This document shows, one piece after another, positions 55,301 to 62,869 of a stretch of DNA of 64,000 bases (the first letter of the stretch is position 1; each line of letters starts with the position of its first letter). Both the position numbers and the translations under genes were made by a program. The DNA lies in contig OX387184.1 in the NCBI GenBank assembly GCA_947561395.2, forward strand, positions 38,926,766 through 38,990,765, written 5' to 3'. Under the pieces are notes generated by a model that was not told the DNA's origin, searched no databases, and saw nothing but the letters and a program-made list of their open reading frames with translations. The DNA comes from Buxus sempervirens (taxonomy: Eukaryota > Streptophyta > Magnoliopsida > Buxales > Buxaceae).

Positions 55301-57615
55301 ATCTCGTATGAGAAGTTTATGCAAAAACTAAGAGTTAAATTGTTTGGTACATGGTATACACTAATTAGCAGCTCTTTTGACTGAAGTTGCTCTACATTGA
55401 AAGCTAATTGAATAAGTGTAACATAACATGACCCTTTTCCACTGTCATAGCGTGGTCTCATAATCTACTTATTTTTTTTTTTTTATGTTTTATTTCTAGT
55501 TTTGGTACTAGTGCAACAAACTTTTTTATATTGTATCTGATAAGTAATGAGATATGTCATCAAATATTATTTAATTACTAGGATAGCCATTATCCAGTTT
55601 GTTTTTGCTGGCATTCATTGTCATCAACATTAACAAAATTGATTGTAAATTTTTAAAAGTGACACTGGATAACAGAGAGAGGATAGCAAAGAGAACATAG
55701 TCAAGAGAAATAAAGGAATGCCAACAAAAAAATTAAAAAGAAAAAAAGACAAAAGTAGATAACGAAGTCATATAAACACCATGTCTTTCTTCAAAAGTTA
55801 CATGTTGATATATTTTTAATGACACTACATGGTAATTTTCGGTAACAAATTTGCCAATTGGAAAGAGTTAATTTTGATCTGGGTTTACAAACAAACCAAA
55901 CAACCAAGATTTTTCAAAGGACATGAACTTGATTGTATCTAGAATGATAAAAGAAAAAATTAATCAAAGTAATAAACTCAAACAAATAGATTTACTACCA
56001 CCAGTCCTATGTGCAATTAATTCTGATTTTTTTTAAAACCCATCCTGCAAACTGAATATTATACTAAATAGAAAATAACATCAAAGGTTTCTCATAGGTT
56101 GCGATCTTTTGTGGTTGGAGGAAACACCTTTAGTTGGTCATTCATACAGTTCAAGCTGAACTTCCTATGGCTCCACCAATTGCAAAGGTAAATGATTTAA
56201 AATTCAATACATTTTGAGAAAAGTGTGTGATAAAAAAGCCTTCTAGAACTTGTTGTTTCCTGTTTGTAATTGAGGTTCTAGTATTCAGACAACATCACAA
56301 CAATAATATTCATGGACTGAAAGAAAGATCAATGACCCAACACAAAACTGAACAGAAATAAACTGACAGGAACTAAACAAAGTTACTAATTTTACAGGAG
56401 GTTTGGTTTAAGTTTATTTCTGGTTTTTCAAGTTTTCAACTTGAGGTTGCTGAGCTTCTATTTCAGATTTAATTAGTAACTTTGTTTAGTTCCTGTCAGT
56501 TTATTTCTGTTCAGTTTTGTGTTGGGCCATTGCTCTTTCTTTCAGTCCATGAATATTATTGTTGTCTGAATACTAGAACCTCAATTACAAACAGGAAACA
56601 ACAATCTTAAACCCTTTAACACCCTTCTATTGAAACAATTCCTCAGTGCATAGATTAACAGCGTTGGGTTCCAGCATTCAATGGTGGAGAGAGCCAGCAG
56701 ATTGCACAATACTACCAGCCACAAACACGAACCCTTTGAGTGTCACTTAGATTCAACAAAAAAGATGAAACTTAAACACCAGATCTTCTGTTCTCTATGA
56801 AATCAGAATTCTGATATCTCCCAACAACACCAAAACGTAGACACCAGATCTCAACAAAACCAAAAATACTCAAAGCAAAGGATGAAACAGTAGAGAAAGA
56901 GAGGATATCAGCAGCAAAAGAGATGAGAGAGCACAAGGGTTTTGTCTGCAAAAGCCCTCTTCTTAAGAAGACAAACCCAAAACAAAATAAAAACTGAATC
57001 CGGATTATCCGGTTCAGTTATAACAAAAGAAAAGAGAATAACGTTATAAAAGGTTAAATAACGTTTTAAAAAAAATATTTAAAAACAAGTCTCGATTTTG
57101 AGACTTATAAAAAATACAACAGAATTAAAAATGAATGGGCATCGTCTACAGCGCATGCTGTAGACAGCCCCTCTCATGATCGTGTGGGGCCCTCCAAATG
57201 TATGGTGGGCCCCCCCACTGAATGTGAAGGGGTGTACGCAGCATGCGCTGCAGAGGATGAACGCTCAATTAAAATACATGCACAACTTATTTGCATTGCC
57301 TTCCATTTACCAGAATTGCAGCCAAAAAGCTTGCCTACAATTGCTCATTCATGTTTATCGGGGTCATAAAACCTCAAAATCAAAAATAGGAGCAGCAAAA
57401 AGATCCCAAGGGGATGGAGATTTTCAGGGTATTAATGCTTACTCATAGTCAAGGCTCTCGATTGAGCAGACGTTTGCACCAACGATAGCTATCTGCGAAG
57501 TTGTATTCTTTTTCTTCTTGAGTAGTGGCTCGTGCATGTCAGACTCATTCCTCTCCATCTCCTTCCCATCATACAGTCCATCGCTCTCAATGTCGTTCAT
57601 ATCTTCCCTATCCAT
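32902..57615 (-). CDS. CLC-c: Chloride channel protein CLC-c-like (seven coding exons)
   Basis: Joined exons (57615-57443, 47388-47188, 46775-46598, 40603-40341, 34637-34368, 34243-33115, 32997-32902) give 2,310 nt and 769 residues, close to Arabidopsis CLC-c (779). All introns are GT-AG and all phases match. Plant CLC proteins of this clade are tonoplast anion channels or Cl-/H+ exchangers. Visible motifs are KNTTSQIAIVGANVCSIESL near residue 45, GSGIPEVKAYL (157 on, Ser in the selectivity position), GKEGP with the gating Glu201, LFALEE with the probable proton Glu268, and YGIAVPSGLFIPVILAGAS. Two CBS domains follow (VSGPLITFSGVEKVGNIL region and YTVVETMSLAKAAVLFRELG to PPIVGILTRHDFMPEHILG). 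The start is the ATG of MDREDMND; upstream in-frame codons lack ATG before a stop. The gene looks intact despite 22 kb of introns. Confidence 0.95.
33087..33112. repeat. (GA)n microsatellite in CLC-c intron 6
   Basis: About 13 GA units on the plus strand, (CT)n in the pre-mRNA, start almost at the 5' splice site of a 117-bp intron. Confidence 0.9.
33115..34243 (-). CDS. CLC-c: CLC-c exon 6 (C-terminal channel half and CBS domains)
   Basis: Acceptor AATTGCAG precedes GAGAGGTGC. At 1,129 nt it is the largest exon. It contains CQPCP-like extracellular cysteines (CIPCPPNVKEQC), FQCPPGHYNDLASLF, PSGLFIPVILAGASCGRLVG, LGGTMRMTVSICVILLELTN, and CBS1 and most of CBS2 up to HMCVVPKTPG. Donor GTAATC is followed within six bases by a (CT)n run. 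Confidence 0.95.
34368..34637 (-). CDS. CLC-c: CLC-c exon 5
   Basis: Acceptor TATTCTTCAG precedes GTGGAGGAG. It encodes WRSALLWRTFFTTAIVAVVL, CRSGKCGLFGQGGLIMFDVS and GSLYNYLVDKVLRAYSIIN. Donor GTGCGT, a GT with weaker downstream consensus. Confidence 0.95.
35190..35600 (-). mobile_element. LINE C-terminal fragment in CLC-c intron 4
   Basis: The minus strand reads FYSTLWALWKARNKCIFKD (about 35490-35430), the tryptophan-rich end typical of plant L1 ORF2, with WRFPLHGKNKK before it. It is heavily decayed and bounded by the solo LTR at 35601. This is the only intronic element piece in the same orientation as the gene. Confidence 0.5.
36324..36360. repeat. (GA)n(GT)n microsatellite inside the solo LTR
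   Basis: About 13 GA units run directly into five GT units in U3 of the LTR. Confidence 0.9.
36664..36674 (+). promoter_or_regulatory. Candidate TATA box of the solo LTR
   Basis: CTATAAATAGG is followed by a GC-rich stretch and a CT-rich leader. If active it would drive transcription antisense to CLC-c from intron 4. Confidence 0.45.
38853..39239. other. Unassigned intron sequence with a 26-bp duplication
   Basis: After the TSD there is no recognised element. CATCTGCCAATGACGAGCTC with ACCTGT after it occurs at 39137-39162 and again at 39189-39214. Confidence 0.5.
39240..40070 (+). mobile_element. LINE ORF2 3' fragment in CLC-c intron 4
   Basis: Plus-strand frames give KCVLCQANPKNLDHLFFECA (about 39481-39540), then YSCKIWNF, the zf-RVT domain of plant L1 elements. 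An upstream frame has WQAFILWMAIHYKLLT, also typical. It has several stops and frameshifts. An A-rich GAAAGAAAAAAAGAG tract near 40059-40080 may be the old tail. Confidence 0.65.
40273..40323. repeat. (AT)n microsatellite next to CLC-c exon 4
   Basis: Alternating TACATA then pure (TA)n ends 17 bp from the exon 4 donor (GT at 40340-40339). Confidence 0.85.
40341..40603 (-). CDS. CLC-c: CLC-c exon 4 (gating and proton glutamates)
   Basis: Acceptor TTTTGACAG precedes ATTTTTGG. It encodes IFGSILGVSAGFVLGKEGPM, then VHTGACVASLLGQGG, RDRRDLITCGAAAGVAAAFR and GGVLFALEEIASW. Donor GTAATC, phase 2. Confidence 0.95.
40604..42780. other. CLC-c intron 3, AT-rich part without features
   Basis: No ORF or recognised element. 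A T-rich tract with TTTC units lies at about 42385-42456. Confidence 0.5.
42385..42456. repeat. Low-complexity (T)nC tract
   Basis: Tandem TTTTTTC-type units decay into a pure T run. In the CLC-c pre-mRNA this is a purine-rich stretch. Confidence 0.8.
42960..46170 (+). mobile_element. Decayed LINE, 3'-truncated, in CLC-c intron 3
   Basis: The endonuclease start is clear: MKVMSWNIRELVGDE at 45017, ending in LLESKLHW. In the next frame comes VVWNNLLVERKEVVTGQFSV, then WWFTWLYGPSWQE (45230-45370), and later DIHPPGPTTFRFENMW. RT begins at EVEEVQRAGMLMAGDKAS with DGFSM (about 46030-46110) and stops there. The preceding 2 kb should be leader plus ORF1 but shows only broken frames, so the left edge is approximate. 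Confidence 0.65.
46598..46775 (-). CDS. CLC-c: CLC-c exon 3 (selectivity motif)
   Basis: Acceptor GGTGCAG precedes GTTCTACCAGG. It encodes FYQAFAAFIGCNMVLAIAAA, then GSGIPEVKAYLNGID and LAPSTLFVK. The Ser in GSGIPE (nitrate-type plant CLC-a/b have Pro) predicts chloride preference. Donor GTGAGT. Confidence 0.95.
46776..47187 (-). other. CLC-c intron 2
   Basis: 412 bp, GTAAGT...GGTGCAG, no inserted element seen. Confidence 0.9.
47188..47388 (-). CDS. CLC-c: CLC-c exon 2 (first membrane helix)
   Basis: Acceptor TTATCTCTAG precedes GATTGTTGAA. It encodes IVENALFKQDWRSRKK, then the first hydrophobic segment WTFALLIGLSTGLVGFFNN and AVENIAGFKLVL. Donor GTAAGT follows CAGAA. Confidence 0.95.
48403..48419. 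repeat. LINE target-site duplication, left copy (17 bp)
   Basis: AACTCTTAAGGTTATCT here is identical to 53733-53749. Confidence 0.95.
48560..50064 (+). pseudogene. LINE ORF1 (DUF4283 RNA-binding protein), broken near its start
   Basis: The probable start is the ATG of MGELRDKGFAEFESAFPALS at 48560, which hits a TAG near 48650. Homology continues in another frame (PNALPQGVALSGSPGSSAQG) and stays open through 50064. The DUF4283 domain spans RYWQGCLVGYFLDKP to IPVWIKLLNVPLEFWSP (about 48923-49240). The zinc knuckle is CTLCNVFGYSNNKC (about 49447), where the usual His is Tyr. A basic tail, KKKNKRKGKKR, follows near 49925. ORF1 coats LINE RNA. Its end overlaps the ORF2 start by about 20 bp. Confidence 0.8.
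50045..53603 (+). pseudogene. LINE ORF2 (endonuclease-reverse transcriptase), multiply frameshifted
   Basis: The endonuclease begins MSLAMFKLATWNIRGLNDPS (50045), with VETKV. Its frame shifts near 50250. The end of the endonuclease, FSYTWSNRSEGPRRI and GISDHSPIVVTV, lies at 50577-50740. RT domains are KAPGPDGFTAWFFKRAW (51380), FRPISCVNTIYQCISKVLAN (51561), YQSAFILGRR, KIDVRKAYDSVEW (51764), then after a shift near 51880 GLRQGELMSPYLFVLVMEM and the catalytic FADDLFVF (52078). RDQGGLGVLNMHVWNQ and the zf-RVT CTGCILCRKEDVTHAQLFFEC (first 20 residues to FFE) at about 53196-53255 complete it. At least four frame changes or stops prevent a product. Confidence 0.85.
53733..53749. repeat. LINE target-site duplication, right copy
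   Basis: It follows the poly-A run and is identical to 48403-48419. Confidence 0.95.
53750..56249. other. CLC-c intron 1, AT-rich part without features
   Basis: 2.5 kb without a supportable ORF or recognised repeat apart from short homopolymers (for example T-run near 55473). Confidence 0.5.
56250..56604. repeat. Large foldback (inverted repeat) in CLC-c intron 1
   Basis: Left arm 56250-56391 and right arm 56471-56604 are reverse complements of each other. Two base differences are seen (near 56329 and 56336) and 8 bp extra are present in the left arm (AACATCAC near 56291). The loop is 79 bp. Arms run from TTGTTGTTTCCTGTTTGTAA to AACAAAGTTACTAATT. The pre-mRNA would form a stem of about 130 bp. 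No clear TSD was found. It could be a foldback transposon or a hairpin small-RNA source. Confidence 0.85.
57134..57262. repeat. Small MITE-like inverted repeat beside CLC-c exon 1
   Basis: TCTACAGCGCATGCTGTAGA (57145 on) is partly self-complementary and is matched in reverse by GTACGCAGCATGCGCTGCAG near 57235-57254. The GC-rich centre (GTGGGGCCC, GGTGGGCCCC) stands out from AT-rich intron. It lies about 180 bp downstream of the exon 1 donor. Confidence 0.5.
57443..57615 (-). CDS. CLC-c: CLC-c exon 1 (start codon, cytosolic N-terminus)
   Basis: It encodes MDREDMNDIESDG to SIESLDYE, acidic then basic (LLKKKKNTTSQ). It ends TATGA followed by donor GTAAGC at 57442-57437, phase 2. A GTG six codons upstream is in frame but is not a plausible start. 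Confidence 0.92.
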
Positions 57616-57831
57616 TACCTCACTCGCTTGCACAACTCTGAAACTTTACTCTTTCGCTGTCTCCAATCTACTTCACGTATTCCACCTAAAGAACAAAGAA
57701 TAACAAAGAGAAACATCAGAATTGATTTTGTATTGAAGTTCTCCAAATCATTCGAAAATCTAGGTGTCAAGACCGTTTGAAGTACACTATTCACGCAATG
57801 CGTTTGGTCTTTAGCAACGCCATTACGGAAA

Positions 57832-57841
57832 GTTATATAAA
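57832..57841 (-). promoter_or_regulatory. Candidate TATA box of CLC-c
   Basis: TTTATATAAC on the minus strand lies about 217 bp upstream of the ATG. No better TATA is near. A 5' UTR intron with a farther promoter cannot be excluded. Confidence 0.35.
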
Positions 57842-57865
57842 GTTCCGATAAGCTTCGTTAACCGG

Positions 57866-58100
57866 ATTCTAAAGAGAACGCTTCTGAATCATAACGCAAC
57901 GTGTTTAGACGTGAGAGAATGCAGAGTAATCATGCAGTAGAATATTAGCTTTTCCTTGCCTTTTGCCATCTCGAAAAATTCTAAAGAGAACGCTCCTGAA
58001 TCCTAACGCAACGTGTTTAGACGTAAGAGAATGCAGAGTCATCATGCAGTAAAAAAAAATTAACTTTTGCAGCATTCACGTGCCTTTTGCCATCTCGAGA
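57866..58100. repeat. Tandem duplication in the CLC-c upstream region
   Basis: Copy 1 (57866-57977) and copy 2 (57978-58100) share ATTCTAAAGAGAACGC, GCAACGTGTTTAGACGT and CCTTTTGCCATCTCGA with few changes. Copy 2 is 11 bp longer and includes a CACGTG absent from copy 1. Confidence 0.85.
58077..58082. promoter_or_regulatory. G-box core CACGTG upstream of CLC-c
   Basis: A perfect palindromic G-box sits about 465 bp upstream of the ATG in the distal tandem copy. Such sites bind bZIP and bHLH factors in plants. The activity is inferred only. Confidence 0.35.
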
Positions 58101-58166
58101 GTGAAAGAGTGGGGCCTTTTTCTACAAAATATAACTTAGATAATTTCTTCATCCGTGGAGACCCAG

Positions 58167-58282
58167 ATGTTCGAGAATGAAATCGCCTGCAGCCCAGCAG
58201 CCTCCGTGAGATGCTCCCATGGAGGCTGCTGGGTCTGCTGCATAGATCCAGCAGCAGACAATTTCATCTCAAATGTCAGGTT
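58167..58282. repeat. Imperfect hairpin upstream of CLC-c
   Basis: CCCAGCAGCCTCC (58193-58205) pairs perfectly with GGAGGCTGCTGGG (58221-58233) around a 15-bp loop. Outer arms TTCGAGAATGAAATCGCCTG (58170 on) and AGACAATTTCATCTCAAA (58256 on) also pair imperfectly with a bulge. The fold is miRNA-precursor-like or MITE-like. Confidence 0.6.
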
Positions 58283-58569
58283 GCTGATAGTGTTCCTATA
58301 AATTTGATTACGGGTATCCTTTCTGTTTTTGGATGTTTTTATGTTTAATGGTAGCTACCACCTTACTTGATGTACTGATCTTCTTTTTGAATGAAATTCT
58401 AGTTATGACCTTCTACCAAAATATATCTATATAACAATGATAATTTTGTTTAGCTCTAAAACGAGGGAAAATCCTCTCTAATCGTAACATACGTGGGATC
58501 TTATATGGAGTACAGAGAAGGGTTATTTCTTCGTTCGCTACTATCCCATCAATTGGCACAGGCATATTG

Positions 58570-59290
58570 CACATAAGTTACTAGTTAGGATATAAAAGTC
58601 AAAAGAGCTTTCTGGGTGGTAAATGCCAGTCGAGAATAAACCAGTTTCTTTTATAATGGTACTAGTAGGCGGCATTTAAGTTATTAATTGAGATAAATAA
58701 GTCAATACGTAAAAAAGATAAAAGCTTTTTGGATAACAAATCTTAGAGCATTAGCAGCAGATTCCCTAAATTTTTTACTTAAATTTAAGGAAGTTTGCAA
58801 CTTTTTTATTTTAGGGACCCTTTAACCTACATCAAATTCCCTAAAATAGAGAGTGAAAATATTACTTGCTTTTTAAATGTCATTACTTTTAAATATTTTT
58901 TACTGTTTTTTATTATAATGATATGACATAAAATATAACAATTTGACAAAAAGTTAAAGTTTTGTAAGTTACGGAAGCTATATTGATTCCATATTGTAGC
59001 AATATCTAAATGTTTAGAGATTAATATAAGGAGGGGAAGGCTGTTGTAATTTATATTTTGTCTTATTCTCTTTCTTTCTTTCCTTATTTGAAAAATAGGG
59101 AGTAAGATAAGGAATCTGCTACTAATGTTCTTAGTACGTGGATGTTAGTTATTGATTGAGATATAGAACTTAATACCAAAAAAGAAAAGGACCTTTTAAG
59201 GTAGCAAATCTTAAGAGGTGGGTGTCAGCTATTAATTAGGGCAGAAAAGCAATATAGAAAAAGGGGAGGAATACTTTGATGAACAAGTGA
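58570..59290. repeat. Diverged 80-bp tandem repeats split by a MITE
   Basis: Units with TTATTAATTGAGATA, a purine-rich AAAAAAGA stretch, CTTTT-x-GG and GCAAATCTTA-like ends occur near 58680-58745, 59143-59212 and 59225-59265, and weakly near 58575. The MITE at 58746-59130 inserted at the end of one unit. Confidence 0.5.
58746..59130. mobile_element. Harbinger/Tourist-type MITE with TTA TSD
   Basis: 385 bp with terminal inverted repeats GAGCATTAGCAGCAGATTCC and GGAATCTGCTACTAATGTTC (two mismatches). TTA flanks both ends (58743-58745, 59131-59133). There is no coding capacity. The TSD and length suit PIF/Harbinger-derived MITEs. Confidence 0.75.
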
Positions 59291-60770
59291 AATCTATCCC
59301 ATTCCCTTTATAATAGTATAGATAGATAGAATTGGTAAATTCATGTTAATGCCCACCGAACAAACGATAATCCTAAATATTCAAGTCTAAGATCATTGAA
59401 ACGCTAATCAACCCTATAAAATACTCAATAATTGTTAAGTACTCACCAAAAAGTTGAAATTTGACAAGAATATAGCATTTCAATGTAAAGATTTATAATA
59501 GAAATCCTAGAACTAATGAATGCAAAGGGAAATTCCTTGAAAAAGAGAAGGAAAAAAAAATCGTTTATCTTGCTTTCTTAGATTCTAAAGAGTCCGCTTC
59601 AGATGATTGTTACATCGATCAAATCCTACCCTCAAGAAAGTCAAGGAGTTGAAAATGAGAGATGTAATAAAATTTTTATATTTAAAACGATGACTTCAAT
59701 AAAAAATGAGATTTCAGCAGCCTTCAATAGAAAACTTAACTAGCTAGTTAACTAGCTTGCAATCTTAAGATAGAAAATATCTTCATCCAAAAGAGAGGTT
59801 AACATCTACCAAACTTCAATAGCAAACTTAACCAGCCGGTTGCCGCAACCAGCTGCACTTAAAAATGAATTTTTTTTTTCAGGTTTGAATGAACAGAGAG
59901 AAAGGGGAGAGAACTGGTTGGTGACATGATAACCAGCTGTTAAATATGGATAAGCCAATTTTAGGGGAGCTGATTAGATGACGTGTAACAGCCGGGCATT
60001 TATTGATTATAAAATTTTAATATTAACAATTTTATAATTAGTCATTTATTAATTTATAAAAACTAATGTTAGTCAAATAAGATGACTCATAGCCTACCCA
60101 AAAAAAAAAAATAAGATGACTCATAATAGGGATAATTTTGTCAAGGTTTTAAACGAATCAAGCCCTTCTTCTAAGTAAACTCAGCCTTTCTAATTATATG
60201 GTCAAAATCAAGCTGTCGAAATCCAATTAGTAGACTTCCAGAACGTTTCGTCGAAAACTTAATAGAAAGGAACTCCTAACCAAAGAAAACTAGAAAGTCT
60301 CTGTATGGGACCGGAGCGAGAACAACGCGGCGCTATTATTGGCTTATTGCCCAAGCAGACATCATTTATGAGTCTGTCTAGTTTACATTATCGTTTCGTG
60401 CCATTCGAGACAGGGGTGGGTATGGGTAATCCATTTCTCCAGGTAACACAGTCTACCGCATATCCGCAGAAATTGTTACTATAAGGTACCAAAGAGAAAA
60501 AAAAACGGTTACTTGGCTTTACAGCTAAATCGCATGTTTATATCTAACATAAATCGCCTATAACTATAAGTAAGTGAGTTATTTATAATGTACAAGTCTA
60601 TTTCTTTTCTTTTCTTTTTTTTAAGTTTTTATCTAAATCATCAAAAAAGTAGGTGATTTATTAGTTAGCTAAATTGCCTTCATTTTAATAATACAAGTGA
60701 ATCAAGTATACTTTGTATATTATATACCATATATGGCTAACAAGGAGTGTTCAAAGTTTGGTAAGCCCAA
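59291..60770. other. Intergenic region without supportable gene
   Basis: AT-rich. CCAGCCGGTTGCCGCAACCAGCTG near 59832 (first 20 bases shown here: CCAGCCGGTTGCCGCAACCA) with TGATAACCAGCTGTTA near 59926 suggests an old MITE. AAGATGACTCATA is repeated near 60078 and 60112. No ORF shows domain features. Confidence 0.4.
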
Positions 60771-60949
60771 ACCTTTGGCTGTAAATGAGTCAGATTTGGA
60801 TCAGATTTACCAGGATCCCACCCGAATTCGAATCCTATTAACTTATAGGATATGCAAATATGATTAAATATCCAACGGATCCTTTATATCAATTACCAAA
60901 TTTGAATTCGAATATATTTATGAACTCCATATTCCAATCCAATTAATAT

Positions 60950-61575
60950 TCAAATCCAGTAATAAATCCAAAATCCGATTATATAGGTGCATTTTTATCA
61001 TAAAATGCATAAAAAGTGTGTTTTCAAATAGAATATATATATTATTAATAAATTTATTTGTATTTTATTATGAAAATATTTTAAGCATATAAAATAAAAT
61101 AATTATTTCAATAGATTAAGGTTAGGGTCGGGCAGGTTAGGCTAAATCCGAACTTGCCTCTAATCAAATTTTGACAATACCAAACCTTAAGTACTAAGGG
61201 CAAGATAGGTTACCCATTTAACCCACCCCGTTGCCATCACTATCTACACATAAGTGTGTCTAACACATAAAATAGTGCATCTAAAATTATATTTATCTAA
61301 ATAATTTATCCTATACACCAAAGTGTGTCTAAAACATAAGTGTGTCTAACAATATTTTTAACATATAATATACATAGAAACAATATTTTTATACATTTTA
61401 GAATATTAATCATATTACTTTATGGCATATAAAATAATATTGAAATAAATTAATGGTGGATTGGGGGTCGGCCGGGTTAGGCTAAACCCTAATCCGCTCC
61501 TAACCCAAGTTTGGCAATACCAAACCCATGGCGAGGTGGGTTACCTGTTTAACCCGCCCCATATTGCGATCCATA
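60950..61575. repeat. Two diverged direct repeats of about 320 bp
   Basis: GGTTAGGCTAAA, TTGACAATACCAAACC-like and GGTTACCCATTTAACCC-like words at 61117-61240 recur at 61456-61558 in the same order. AT-rich stretches with GCATATAAAATAA precede both. The unit is not recognised. Confidence 0.5.
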
Positions 61576-62700
61576 GTAGCAGAACTCCATGTCAACAGAA
61601 GAAAGCGCAGTGAGTATTGATGTAAACACAAGAATATGCTAGCTGCTTTCGCCTTTTCTTTGATCCATGTAACGAGCAACACGAGGTTCTAGCATTTATG
61701 AAAATCTTTGCAAAAGGAAAGAATGAGAGATGGATGACGCAAAACGAAAGCCAACTCATCATAGTTTTGGCAATGACAATCTCATGACTGGACCCAACGA
61801 ACAGTGGCCGAAAGTCTAAATATCACGTGAGTTATTTTTGGTCCGAGCCTTTTGGGATTTCGATATCTTTTATTATATAGATACTTAAAAGTAAGACAAC
61901 CTGCACTGAACCTTTTCACGGCTACCATGTGAACTGGGTGATTAATCACATGAGTTTTTATTGGACAAATTGCATAAACCTGCTTGAAGGTTGATAAAAT
62001 TACAAACACCAAGTTTCGAACTTTCAATGTAGCATTAAGTCCCTTAACATATTAGTTGTTTGTGACATTTGCCTTCCTCTACAAAGTGAGGATAAGGATT
62101 CCTAAGCCTAAATTTGGATATTGAGAACCTCGAAGAAAATATAGGATTCTAACTGCATAGCACATTTGGATACCAAGAAAAGGGCAAAAAATAATAATAA
62201 TAATTTTGAAACCCTCAATATATGAGAAAATGCCGGATGAAAAATAAGCCGACTCTGGAGATTGAAAACTAGGAAAATAAAAAGAAGAAAAAGCACAACG
62301 AGAAATAACGGATTCTTATAATTTAGTTTCTCAATATCCAAACACAGCCTAAGTGAATAAGTTAAACCACGTTACTTTTGGATAATTATATCCTTTTAAA
62401 TTTAATAGTTCATGTAAATGATACTTTATACTAATTAAAAACTTTTTAAAATTTTATGCTTTCTCTTAAACCTACAAGTTGATCTTCTCCTCCTTAAAAA
62501 TAGATATTTAAAATTTTTAACAAAAAGAGATATTTCTTTAGAAAGTTAATTTGTGAAGGTAAAACGGATATAATAAATGAAAATTTAATAAATTTTGTTA
62601 AAACCTTTAAAAGGCTATAAATGTTATAAACGATAAAGTAGGGACTCTAGGGAGAAGTGATTATCATCTCCAAAAACTATTCAATCTTAGAATGACTGGT
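61576..62700. other. Intergenic region without features
   Basis: No supportable ORF, RNA or repeat in either strand; short ORFs show no domain features. Confidence 0.4.
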
Positions 62701-62722
62701 GAATGAATAAAATTCCATTCTT

Positions 62723-62772
62723 CCCAGTTCCCACCGTTCAAAGGCAACCCAGTTCCCACCGTTCAAAGGCAA
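62723..62772. repeat. Perfect 25-bp tandem duplication
   Basis: CCCAGTTCCCACCGTTCAAA followed by GGCAA occurs twice head to tail. Confidence 0.95.
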
Positions 62773-62869
62773 CCATGTTGATTTGTTTGGTGGATTACTT
62801 GCCAATTACGGGAAAAGGACGGTGGTTGGCGAATTGGGGTAGATACATGTTATATTTGCTATAAAAAAA

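Noticed and set aside
57439-57633. CLC-c starting six codons earlier at 57633 (QASEV extension)
   Set aside because: That codon is GTG, not ATG, and the first in-frame ATG after the upstream stop is at 57615, matching the family N-terminus.
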